In this document: positions 1 to 5,662 of the stretch, one piece after another
How positions within the stretch are numbered: the first letter of the stretch is position 1
How the letters are laid out: each line of letters opens with the position of its first letter
NCBI GenBank assembly: GCA_964445195.1
Contig: CAYUKA010000057.1
Coordinates: 1-5,709 of the forward strand
Reading direction: 5' to 3'
Source: UM-FILTER-47-13 sp964445195
GTDB lineage: Bacteria; Pseudomonadota; Alphaproteobacteria; Micavibrionales; Micavibrionaceae
DNA length: 5,709 bases
Translations under genes and position numbers: made by a program
The notes under the pieces: model-generated
The model's input: the letters and a program-made list of their open reading frames with translations, nothing else
Databases searched by the model: none
Told to the model about the DNA's origin: nothing

Positions 1-1
1 A

Positions 2-322
2 AACCAAACCAGTGACTCACTCTGGATCTGGTACCACTATGCGGGGCAGGTCAGCGATATATGGCTGGGTCAGGAAGCGCATGAAATCGGGTTGACGGAC
101 GGCATTGGTGAAATGCACCGTGTACTGCAGGAAAAGTATGGCGAAGACGTCAATATTATTGACGTGAATGAGAGCGGGAACAGCCTCTCGATCTCCTTCG
201 GCGCGTTGGTTTCCGGCGAGACTTTAGACGTGTTGGGCCGGGCGATTGGCGCCGGTGTGGCCGGCAAAGTCGAACAGACAGTGACAGACGAAGCTGTCTG
301 GGCCCCTTACCGGATGCGCTAA
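2..322 (+). CDS. S49 family peptidase (SppA/SohB-like), C-terminal part
   Basis: The reading frame is open from the left edge and gives 106 residues before a TAA stop. Residues 17-38 contain the segment WLGQEAHEIGLTDGIGEM. It matches the conserved C-terminal pattern of S49 serine peptidases (xWxGxxAxxxGLxDxxG), followed by VLQEKYGEDV, which is typical of the alphaproteobacterial SohB-like subgroup. The family cleaves signal peptides or small membrane-associated proteins using a Ser/Lys dyad. Those catalytic residues lie upstream of the window, so activity cannot be judged. The tail ends in WAPYRMR. The gene is convergent with the aldo/keto reductase and its stop overlaps that gene's stop by 4 nt. 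Family assignment comes from sequence pattern; the choice between SppA and SohB is left open. Confidence 0.82.
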   Translation, partial: NQTSDSLWIWYHYAGQVSDIWLGQEAHEIGLTDGIGEMHRVLQEKYGEDVNIIDVNESGNSLSISFGALVSGETLDVLGRAIGAGVAGKVEQTVTDEAVWAPYRMR

Positions 323-1362
323 AACGGCATCGGGTAGTCCTGGAAGACAGCGGTGATATCATCCAGCGCGGCCTGGGACAGACTGATATCACCGGCGGCG
401 ATATTAGTCTCAAGCTGCTTCATGCCGGTCGCGCCGATGATTGAGGCCGTGGTAAAAGGCCGCGCCAGTGTAAAGGCGATGGCCATCTGCGCCGGGTCCA
501 GTCCGTGTTTCCTGGCGACCTCAAGGTAAGCGGCGGTGGCGGCCAGTGACTTATCGTTAATACGGCCCCACAGGCCCTCGGTCAACGCGCCACGGCTGCC
601 TTCCGGTATCGCGCCGTTCTGGTATTTGCCGGTCAGGATGCCGGAGGCCAGCGGCGAATAGGCCAGCAGGCCGATCTCTTCATAATAGCTGGTTTCGGAA
701 AGGTCGGTGTCATACTGGCGGTACATCAGATTATATTCATTCTGGATCGTGACCATCCGCGGCAGGTCATGAGCGCGGGCAAGGCGGGCGAAATGCATGA
801 CGCCCCAGGCGGTTTCGTTCGATAGTCCCACATGGCGGATCTTGCCGGCTTTCATCAAACCGTCAAGCGTTTCCAGCACCTCAAGCATATGGGCCGTCAC
901 CGTCTCAAGATTATCGTGGCCATAGGGGTTATAGGTCCATAATTTGCGGAAATGGTAATGGCCGCGGTTCGGCCAGTGCAGCTGGTACAGATCGATATAA
1001 TCTGTCTTCAGCCGTTTCAGGCTGCCTTCGACAGCTTCTTTAATGCCCGCGCCGTCAATGGCACTGCCGTCCCTGATCCATTGAATGCCGGTGCCGACCA
1101 CTTTTGTCGCCAGTACCACTTTGTCACGCCGGCCGGTTTGTTCGAACCAGTCACCGATATACTCTTCGGTCAGGCCCTGCGTTTCGGGGGTGGTCGGGAC
1201 GGCATACAGCTCCGCCGTATCCCAGAAATTAACGCCCTGGTCCAGCGCGTAATCCATCTGGGCGAAGGCATCGTCGCGGCTATTTTGGCGGCCCCATGTC
1301 ATGGTGCCGAGACAAATACGGCTGATTTTTACATCAGTTGTCGGCAGTGTGGTGTATTGCAT
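319..1362 (-). CDS. tas: NADP(H)-dependent aldo/keto reductase, Tas family
   Basis: This 347-residue protein has the same length class as E. coli Tas (about 346 aa) and resembles it end to end, including the start MQY and the segments LGTMTWG, PETQGLTEEYIG and KIRHVGLSNET. It is expected to be a cytosolic TIM-barrel oxidoreductase reducing carbonyl compounds with NADPH. The aldo/keto reductase tetrad is intact: D48, Y53, K87 and H129. The C-terminal cofactor-binding segment IIGATGMKQLETN (308-320) is also present. In E. coli, tas was found as a suppressor of tyrosine auxotrophy; its natural substrate is not firmly known. The ATG at 1362 is well supported by AAGGA at 1371-1375 with an 8-nt spacer. 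The gene follows glyS on the same strand with a 113-nt gap and no clear terminator, so read-through from glyS is possible. Its TAG stop overlaps the peptidase stop. Confidence 0.92.
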   Translation of the reverse strand: MQYTTLPTTDVKISRICLGTMTWGRQNSRDDAFAQMDYALDQGVNFWDTAELYAVPTTPETQGLTEEYIGDWFEQTGRRDKVVLATKVVGTGIQWIRDGSAIDGAGIKEAVEGSLKRLKTDYIDLYQLHWPNRGHYHFRKLWTYNPYGHDNLETVTAHMLEVLETLDGLMKAGKIRHVGLSNETAWGVMHFARLARAHDLPRMVTIQNEYNLMYRQYDTDLSETSYYEEIGLLAYSPLASGILTGKYQNGAIPEGSRGALTEGLWGRINDKSLAATAAYLEVARKHGLDPAQMAIAFTLARPFTTASIIGATGMKQLETNIAAGDISLSQAALDDITAVFQDYPMPF

Positions 1363-1395
1363 TAGACTGGTCCTTTTTGTTGGGGGTCGGTGTCA

Positions 1396-1472
1396 CCCTC
1401 ACCCAAGTTTCGCTAAAAGCCATGTTTTAAACTCAACATATCCCTCTCCCTCAAGCGCGAGCCGGGTGAGGG
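1396..1472. repeat. Inverted repeat in the glyS-tas gap, likely dispersed-repeat remnant
   Basis: A perfect 9-bp inverted pair, CCCTCACCC at 1396-1404 and GGGTGAGGG at 1464-1472, encloses 59 nt. The interior contains CCCTCTCCCTC (1442-1452), whose last five bases can alternatively pair with GAGGG at 1468-1472. C- and T-rich arms of this CCCTCACCC/CCCTCTCCC style are common in dispersed intergenic repeats of proteobacteria (general knowledge). A second small pair, ATGTT (1422-1426) and AACAT (1435-1439), lies inside. There is no T-run on either strand after the stems, so it is a poor candidate for an intrinsic terminator of glyS. Membership in a repeat family is inference. Confidence 0.45.
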
Positions 1473-1475
1473 GGT

Positions 1476-3008
1476 TCACACCTTCATTTTCTCCTGCATA
1501 AATGGCAAAATCTCGCCCATCTTGATTCGTTCCTGCGCCATCGTATTGCGGTCGCGCACCGTGACGGTTTGATCGGCGAGTGTGTCGTTATCAATCGTGA
1601 AACAGTAAGGCGTGCCGATCTCGTCCTGCCTTGCATAGCGCTTGCCGATATTCTGCTTGATATCAAGATCAATGTCATAGTGTTCGCGCAGTTGCATATA
1701 AAGTTCCGTTGCCAGCGGCACATGCTCATCCTTGGCGGTCAGCGGCAGGATCGCCGCTTTCTTCGGCGCCATCGCCGGGGTGAAATTCAGGTACACGCCT
1801 GACGGCCGTTCCGGGTCCGGGGTATAGGTTTCGCAGATCAGGGCGAGGACACCGCGCGTTAAGCCCGCCGACGGTTCAATCACATCGGGCAGGTAGCGCT
1901 CGTTGCTCTGCGGGTCGATATATTCGAGCTTGGTTTTCGAAAATTCCTGGTGCTGCGTCAGGTCGAAATTGCCGCGGTGGGCGATCCCTTCCAACTCGTC
2001 AAACCCGTCGCCGCTGAACGGGAACTGGTATTCAAAATCAATGGTGCGCGAGGAGTAATGCGCCAGCTCGTCTTGCGGCACATCAAGAAAATACAGCTTC
2101 TCCAGTGGGATACCGACAGCCTGCCAGAACGCCTTGCGCTGATCGACCCAGAAGTCGAACCACATTTTGACATCGTCAGGGTGGCAGAACCATTCCAGTT
2201 CCATCTGCTCAAACTCGCGGCTGCGGAAGATGAAGTTACGCGGCGTGACCTCGTTGCGGAACGCCTTGCCGATTTGCGCGATGCCGAACGGCACTTTGAC
2301 ACGAGAAGAGTCGAGCACGTTCTTGAAGTTCAGGAATATCCCGGCGCAGGTTTCAGGGCGCAGATAGACCTTGTTCTCCTCGCCCGCCGCCGCGCCGGCA
2401 TAGGAGTGGAACATCATATTAAACATGCGCGGCTCGGTCAGCGTGCCCGGCTCCTTGACGTCCGGGCCTATCACTTTGGCGATGTCCGCGGCATCAAGCT
2501 TATCGAAGGTCGTGACCTCAAAGTTCCCGGCGCTTTTGCCGCCGCCCAGCTTCTTCAGGCGCTTTTCAACCGCCTCCGGTGCGCTGTCGGGATCAAAGGC
2601 GATCCAGTGACCGCTCCCGTCTTTGGGGACATACACATCAATATGATCGGCGCGGTAGCGCTTCTTGCTCTGCTTGCAATCGACCATCGGGTCGTTAAAG
2701 CCGCCGACATGGCCGGAGGCTTCCCAGCATTTCGGGTTTTGGATGATCGCGGTATCCAGCCCGACAATATCGACCGGTTGCCCGTCCGGGCCGACGGGCG
2801 GGGTGACAACCATCTGTTTCCACCAGAAATCACGCAGGTTATTTTTCAACGCCGTGCCAAGAGGGCCAAAATCCCAGAAGCCGTTAATGCCGCCATAAAT
2901 GTCGGATGCGCCGAAAATAAAACCGCGCCGCTTACACAGGGCGACGATGTCTTTCATATCTTTGAGGTGTTGCCGTGCCATATCGCTTGCTTTTTGGGCC
3001 TGGGCCAT
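1476..3008 (-). CDS. glyS: Glycine--tRNA ligase, single-chain (alpha2 dimer) type
   Basis: This 510-residue class II aminoacyl-tRNA synthetase charges tRNA-Gly with glycine in the cytosol. It belongs to the homodimeric type found in archaea, eukaryotes and many bacteria, not the alpha2beta2 GlyQ/GlyS type. Landmarks: GFIFGASDIYGG at 29-40; SGHVGGFNDP near 98; TEPRMFNMMF at 191-200; RPETCAGIF at 217-225; motif 2 with FRNE at 250-253; ELEGIAHRGNFDLTQH at 338-353; and motif 3 SAGLTRGVLALI at 380-391. The anticodon-binding domain runs from about 414 to the end. Length matches the bacterial family (about 500 aa). The ATG at 3008 is chosen because GAAAGG lies 10 nt upstream. A longer start at 3119 would sit inside the upstream terminator hairpin and would add 37 residues unlike the family. 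No clear promoter was found in the short leader; TTGCTT followed by TACGAT has a 20-nt spacer, which is poor. Confidence 0.96.
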   Translation of the reverse strand: MAQAQKASDMARQHLKDMKDIVALCKRRGFIFGASDIYGGINGFWDFGPLGTALKNNLRDFWWKQMVVTPPVGPDGQPVDIVGLDTAIIQNPKCWEASGHVGGFNDPMVDCKQSKKRYRADHIDVYVPKDGSGHWIAFDPDSAPEAVEKRLKKLGGGKSAGNFEVTTFDKLDAADIAKVIGPDVKEPGTLTEPRMFNMMFHSYAGAAAGEENKVYLRPETCAGIFLNFKNVLDSSRVKVPFGIAQIGKAFRNEVTPRNFIFRSREFEQMELEWFCHPDDVKMWFDFWVDQRKAFWQAVGIPLEKLYFLDVPQDELAHYSSRTIDFEYQFPFSGDGFDELEGIAHRGNFDLTQHQEFSKTKLEYIDPQSNERYLPDVIEPSAGLTRGVLALICETYTPDPERPSGVYLNFTPAMAPKKAAILPLTAKDEHVPLATELYMQLREHYDIDLDIKQNIGKRYARQDEIGTPYCFTIDNDTLADQTVTVRDRNTMAQERIKMGEILPFMQEKMKV

Positions 3009-3033
3009 CAGGGGACTGCCTTTCTGTACGTTA

Positions 3034-3050
3034 CGCCGCATGTGGCGGCG
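3034..3050 (-). other. Small GC-rich hairpin in the glyS leader
   Basis: CGCCGC (3034-3039) and GCGGCG (3045-3050) pair perfectly with a 5-nt loop. On the minus strand the stem sits just upstream of the glyS ribosome-binding site (3019-3024), separated by about 9 nt. It could modulate initiation or be a chance GC-rich palindrome. It is too small for a T-box or riboswitch, and no T-run follows it. Confidence 0.3.
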
Positions 3051-3085
3051 GGATTTATCGTAACAGATATGGCATGTTTTTAAGC

Positions 3086-3127
3086 AAAGGAAAATACCGG
3101 ATGAGGGATACAGCCTCATCCGGTATT
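3086..3127 (-). terminator. Strong rho-independent terminator downstream of the small membrane protein gene
   Basis: The arms AATACCGGATGAGG (3093-3106) and CCTCATCCGGTATT (3114-3127) form a perfect 14-bp stem with a 7-nt loop. Read on the minus strand, the stem runs into TTTTCCTTT, the U-tract expected of an intrinsic terminator. On the plus strand it is followed by CAAACG, so termination is directional for minus-strand transcripts. It starts 36 nt past the stop of the gene at 3163-3714 and lies upstream of glyS. It therefore insulates glyS, whose own transcript must begin below about 3086. Confidence 0.88.
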
Positions 3128-3162
3128 CAAACGTGATGTGATGGGTTCACGTTCGTTCAGGT

Positions 3163-3714
3163 TCATATTTTGCGGTCTTCAGCGAAGACAGTGCTGCACC
3201 AGCTGTCAACTTCGCCGGAGCGGTACGAAGCACGGGCATAGGCGTCGCACAGGAGGCGACCACCGTTCTGCCCGTTGATGGAGATGTCGTGTTTCCAGAA
3301 GTTGAGTCCAAAAGTCCGGGCACAAAAGTCCCAATCACTGCCGGTTTTAACCTTGATAAAACCGGCCTTAAAAGTACGTTTATGGTCTTGATCCGTCAGC
3401 GTGCCGTCAAGGCTGGCGCTGACGAAGTCCTTGCATTGGCGGATTTGGTAGCGGGCCTCGCCATTGTCATTGGTCTGCAGATTGGCATGATACATAGATG
3501 CCAGGTCATGCTTGAATTCTTCCTGTTTGAGGACGATAAAGGTGCCGAGCAGGCCGCAGACAATCACGAAGGATGTGATATGCCTATGCTTGCTCATGAC
3601 ATAGAGTGCGTTGCCCCATGTGCGCATGGTCAGTATAAGCGTGATGGCCACCAGACCAATGATGGCAAACCAGAAAATATAGTCCGGGTCGATAGGTATT
3701 GTGTAAACGCTCAT
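3163..3714 (-). CDS. Hypothetical two-TM protein with Cys-containing C-terminal domain
   Basis: I do not recognise this 183-residue protein. Two hydrophobic segments at about 12-30 and 46-63 flank a short loop with R31, K42 and R44. By the positive-inside rule the loop is cytosolic, which puts both the short N-terminus and the roughly 120-residue C-terminal domain in the periplasm. That domain has four cysteines (C94, C131, C156, C173), enough for two disulfides, and is rich in polar and aromatic residues (for example GSDWDFCARTFGLNFW at 125-140). A fifth Cys, C53, lies in the second membrane segment. Only the ATG at 3714 keeps both membrane segments; a stop lies four codons upstream. The ribosome-binding site is poor: GGGA ends only 2 nt before the ATG. 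A strong terminator follows, supporting a single-gene transcript on this strand. Function is unknown. Confidence 0.72.
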   Translation of the reverse strand: MSVYTIPIDPDYIFWFAIIGLVAITLILTMRTWGNALYVMSKHRHITSFVIVCGLLGTFIVLKQEEFKHDLASMYHANLQTNDNGEARYQIRQCKDFVSASLDGTLTDQDHKRTFKAGFIKVKTGSDWDFCARTFGLNFWKHDISINGQNGGRLLCDAYARASYRSGEVDSWCSTVFAEDRKI

Positions 3715-3734
3715 ATTCCCATTTTACATAGCAA

Positions 3735-3762
3735 ATAATTGAGGAATTGTTATTTATATCAA
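3735..3762 (-). promoter_or_regulatory. Possible sigma70-type promoter for the small membrane protein gene
   Basis: On the minus strand TTGATA (3762-3757) is followed after 16 nt by AATTAT (3740-3735). It lies in the AT-rich divergent region and would give a leader of about 15 nt. The -10 box matches consensus at only four of six positions; TAAAAT nearer the ATG is an alternative hexamer but leaves no leader. The surrounding gap (3715-3856) shows no other gene. Confidence 0.35.
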
Positions 3763-3811
3763 CAAGTTGTATGGAAGTTTTGCAATGTTCGACGCAAAAT
3801 TCAGTCTTATT

Positions 3812-3840
3812 TTGATAAAAGTTAAGCAAAGATGTATAAC
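3812..3840 (+). promoter_or_regulatory. Probable sigma70-type promoter for the GNAT gene
   Basis: TTGATA (3812-3817) and TATAAC (3835-3840) are separated by exactly 17 nt, and both hexamers are near consensus. Initiation would fall about 7 nt downstream, near 3847, leaving a leader of only about 10 nt before the ATG at 3857. This agrees with the absence of a Shine-Dalgarno sequence in front of that ATG. Confidence 0.6.
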
Positions 3841-3856
3841 ATATTGAAAATAAACG

Positions 3857-4402
3857 ATGTTTAGTATTTGCCAGTGTGATGAATCTGAAAAAGCGGTGCT
3901 TGATGGTCTGATCGAAAGGTTAGGGTACCACAAGGACCCCGATTATTTTGCGCGCTGTCTTGCGGAGCAGGCCGCGGGGAAACGTCTGGTTCTGCTGATC
4001 CGGGATGCGGCAGACGACCGCCCCGTTGGCTATGGCATGCTGAACTGGTATCCGCAATATGCGCTATACAAGCGGCTTGAAATCCCGGAGATTCAGGATA
4101 TCAACGTGCTGCCCGACGACCGGCGGCGGGGGGCGGCAACGGCGTTAATCAAACATTGTGAAGGTGTTGCGCGCGGGAAAGGCTGTGCCCATATCGGCAT
4201 CAGTGTCGGGCTTTATCCCGATTACGGTGCGGCGCAGCGCCTGTATGTCAGGCTGGGCTATCTGCCCGACGGGCACGGTGTCGCTTATGACCGTGAGACA
4301 GTGAGGCCGGGTGAAGTCCGTCCGGTCGATGATGATTTGTGCCTGATGATGATCAAGGCGCTAACGCCTGCATCCGCAAGCCGGGATTTGTATCATATAT
4401 GA
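3857..4402 (+). CDS. GNAT family N-acetyltransferase
   Basis: This 181-residue protein has the GNAT fold signature. The segment IPEIQDINVLPDDRRRGAAT (76-95) corresponds to beta4 and the acetyl-CoA pyrophosphate loop, with the R/Q-x-x-G-x-A pattern satisfied by R89, G92 and A94. AAQRLYVRLGY (125-135) is the following helix and strand of motif B. The first 60 residues show the usual N-terminal helices and a strand ending PVGYGML. It should transfer acetyl from acetyl-CoA to an amine in the cytosol; the substrate cannot be inferred. The start at 3857 has no Shine-Dalgarno (AAAATAAACG precedes it), but the promoter at 3812-3840 would yield a very short leader. It is divergent from the small membrane protein gene and its 3' end overlaps the next gene by 10 nt. 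Confidence 0.87.
   Translation: MFSICQCDESEKAVLDGLIERLGYHKDPDYFARCLAEQAAGKRLVLLIRDAADDRPVGYGMLNWYPQYALYKRLEIPEIQDINVLPDDRRRGAATALIKHCEGVARGKGCAHIGISVGLYPDYGAAQRLYVRLGYLPDGHGVAYDRETVRPGEVRPVDDDLCLMMIKALTPASASRDLYHI
4393..4402. repeat. 10-bp palindrome carrying both stop codons of a convergent pair
   Basis: TCATATATGA is a perfect palindrome. Read on either strand it ends with CAT ATA TGA, so both the GNAT protein and the unknown protein end in His-Ile-stop. The genes overlap by exactly these 10 nt, leaving no intergenic space for a terminator between them. Confidence 0.8.
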
Positions 4403-5541
4403 ATGGGGCAGGCCGGCAGCGCGCCTTGATTCCCGCTGTGAACCGGGCAGGCTTCCAGTTCGGTCGTGACCGGTTGTTTCATGTCTGCGATGTCTTGCTC
4501 CAGCCGGGTGATTTCGTCCTGGTCGCTGGCGGCGAGCAGGTCGCCCATTGATTGCTGTATGTCGTTGCACAGGGCGCCGACCTTTGGATTGCCGCGGTTT
4601 TCGGCGATTGTCCGGATGCACTGCAGCAGGGCCGCGTCTTCAGGGACGCCGTTTTCACCAAGATCAAGCGCCAGCCAATCCACGCCGAATGGTGCGAACG
4701 GGCACATAACCCGGCGCTCGCCAAATGGCGTGTCAAAGCGGCGGCGGAAGATGCCGGCTTTAAAGGCGTTCGCAGCCCCATCGATAAAGTCATCCGCGCG
4801 TGGCGCGGCCAGGCGCTCACCCTGCCGGTTTTGGGCCTGGGCCAGTGTGGCAGCGGTGAAAAACAAGGGTACGGTCATGACCTCGATGTTGTTCCGGGTA
4901 AATGTGACAGCATGCTGCAGGGGGAAGACTGACAGCAATTTGTCCTGGACCTCGTCTCCAGTCATGCCCCGTATGTCGTGTGTTTGATAGAACCGGCCGT
5001 ATATCAGGCCGCTGAGTTCCTGCGCATAGGTTCTGAGAGTGTGCTGCCATAAATAAAAACCGGCGAAAATCTCGGGGGCCTGCTGAAATAAACGGTATGT
5101 GCACAGCAGGTCGTGGTTGGTCAGACTTTTCCGGTCCGAACGGCGGTCAAGCACGCTGTCTTCCGGACGCATATACCGGCGAATATCATGTTCGAGAGAG
5201 CGCTGCAAAGAGTCTGCCGCCGTTGGCGGCTGATCCTGCAGGATGCGCGGCAGCTGATTGACAGCAATATGGCCAAGGTCATAGGGGAAATACTGGTTCT
5301 CATCTGCAAAGGGCGGCCGGGTCAGCGTTGTTTTAAAGTGTTCCCGCAGCGCGCCTTCGGGAAAGGCTTGGTGTAAGCCTTCTATAAAGGCCTGGCGATA
5401 AGCGGTGATGAGCGCCTGCGGCACGTCCACAGGAGTGCCGTCCTGAAATCCCGGATCCGGCCCGGAAGTCGCGTGACAGTAACGCCATAGGACCGGTCGC
5501 CCGGTCCGCGTGGGAAACGCATATTGGCCGCATGCGGGCAC
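4393..5541 (-). CDS. Hypothetical protein with Cys-Pro motifs (main frame of a split gene)
   Basis: I do not recognise this family. Opened from the GTG at 5541 it is 382 residues, mostly predictable as helical and soluble, with no obvious signal peptide or membrane segment. Visible features: a helix-rich core at about 40-240; GERRVMCPFAPFGVDWLALDLG at 274-295 with C280-P; a short possible coiled coil near 336-355; and a tail with two C-P-x-H motifs, CPVH (365-368) and CPIH (378-381). Such Cys-Pro motifs occur in heme-binding or metal-binding tails, but that role here is only a guess. The GTG has AAGG 7 nt upstream, so initiation there is possible. However, a clearly protein-like N-terminal segment is encoded in the frame one base away (5382-5645), and the frame of this body is open up to 5601. 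The intact product is more likely a fusion of about 417 residues. It is convergent with the GNAT gene. Confidence 0.66.
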   Translation of the reverse strand: MPACGQYAFPTRTGRPVLWRYCHATSGPDPGFQDGTPVDVPQALITAYRQAFIEGLHQAFPEGALREHFKTTLTRPPFADENQYFPYDLGHIAVNQLPRILQDQPPTAADSLQRSLEHDIRRYMRPEDSVLDRRSDRKSLTNHDLLCTYRLFQQAPEIFAGFYLWQHTLRTYAQELSGLIYGRFYQTHDIRGMTGDEVQDKLLSVFPLQHAVTFTRNNIEVMTVPLFFTAATLAQAQNRQGERLAAPRADDFIDGAANAFKAGIFRRRFDTPFGERRVMCPFAPFGVDWLALDLGENGVPEDAALLQCIRTIAENRGNPKVGALCNDIQQSMGDLLAASDQDEITRLEQDIADMKQPVTTELEACPVHSGNQGALPACPIHI

Positions 5542-5645
5542 GCGGCAGCCTTGAAGTGACCGGCCGGATACAGGAACGCTTCGGGCGACTGTGCCATCAG
5601 GTCATTAAAGACTTTACGGGCTGCTGAAATGGTATCTATTGTCAT
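5382..5645 (-). CDS. N-terminal segment of the split hypothetical gene (upstream frame)
   Basis: From the ATG at 5645 this frame gives 87 residues before TAG. The first 44 look like genuine protein: an amphipathic helix SAARKVFNDLMAQSPEAF (7-24), then YPAGHFKAAACPHAANMRF with a Cys-Pro-His at 36-38 that echoes the CPxH motifs at the end of the downstream frame. After about residue 60 the sequence becomes Arg-rich and low quality (for example WTCRRRSS), as expected of out-of-frame reading. A -1 shift joins it to the frame of the 382-codon body. If the shift happens at the TTTCCCA heptamer (5511-5517), the fusion is 44 residues plus 373 from the body, 417 in all. No clear Shine-Dalgarno precedes 5645; a GTG at 5705 in the same frame would add 20 residues but lies within the direct repeats. 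It could instead be a pseudogene fragment. Confidence 0.5.
   Translation of the reverse strand: MTIDTISAARKVFNDLMAQSPEAFLYPAGHFKAAACPHAANMRFPRGPGDRSYGVTVTRLPGRIRDFRTALLWTCRRRSSPLIARPL
5490..5517 (-). promoter_or_regulatory. Candidate -1 ribosomal frameshift signal
   Basis: Read on the minus strand, TTTCCCA occupies 5517-5511. In the upstream frame it reads T_TTC_CCA, the X_XXY_YYZ phase needed for a -1 slip, and after slipping TTT-CCC is exactly the downstream frame. Three nt later GGACCGG (5507-5501) pairs perfectly with CCGGTCC (5496-5490) around a GCGA tetraloop of the GNRA class. The 3-nt spacer is shorter than the usual 5-9 nt. That the site works is inference; a plain indel is the main alternative. 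Confidence 0.35.
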
Positions 5646-5662
5646 AACAAAAGACTGTTGCA

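Noticed and set aside
952..1365. Plus-strand open frame opposite tas
   Set aside because: The minus strand encodes a complete aldo/keto reductase with an intact catalytic tetrad; this frame is its shadow.
1448..1472. Intrinsic terminator for glyS
   Set aside because: CCCTC/GAGGG gives only a 5-bp stem with a 15-nt loop and no U-tract on the minus strand.
1950..3083. Long plus-strand open frame (377 codons) opposite glyS
   Set aside because: It is antisense to a fully recognisable GlyRS, and its translation shows no family pattern; GC-rich codon bias leaves the opposite strand open.
3009..3119. Upstream start of GlyRS at 3119
   Set aside because: The ATG lies in the right arm of the terminator stem, and the added 37 residues do not look like the family; the ATG at 3008 has a ribosome-binding site.
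3130..3153. Inverted repeat AACGTGA/TCACGTT just after the small membrane protein gene
   Set aside because: It is a 7-bp pair with a 10-nt loop, without a U-tract, next to a much stronger terminator; probably incidental.
3289..3738. Plus-strand open frame of 149 codons opposite the small membrane protein
   Set aside because: The minus strand encodes two coherent membrane segments and ends just before a minus-strand terminator; the plus frame has neither supporting signal.
3584..3829. Minus-strand frame running through the divergent intergenic region
   Set aside because: It spans AT-rich promoter DNA and the start of another gene in a different frame; its translation has no protein-like pattern.
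4466..4987. Plus-strand open frames opposite the split gene (also 4552-4932)
   Set aside because: They are shorter than the minus-strand frame, rich in Arg and Ser as out-of-frame translations tend to be, and have no supporting start signals.
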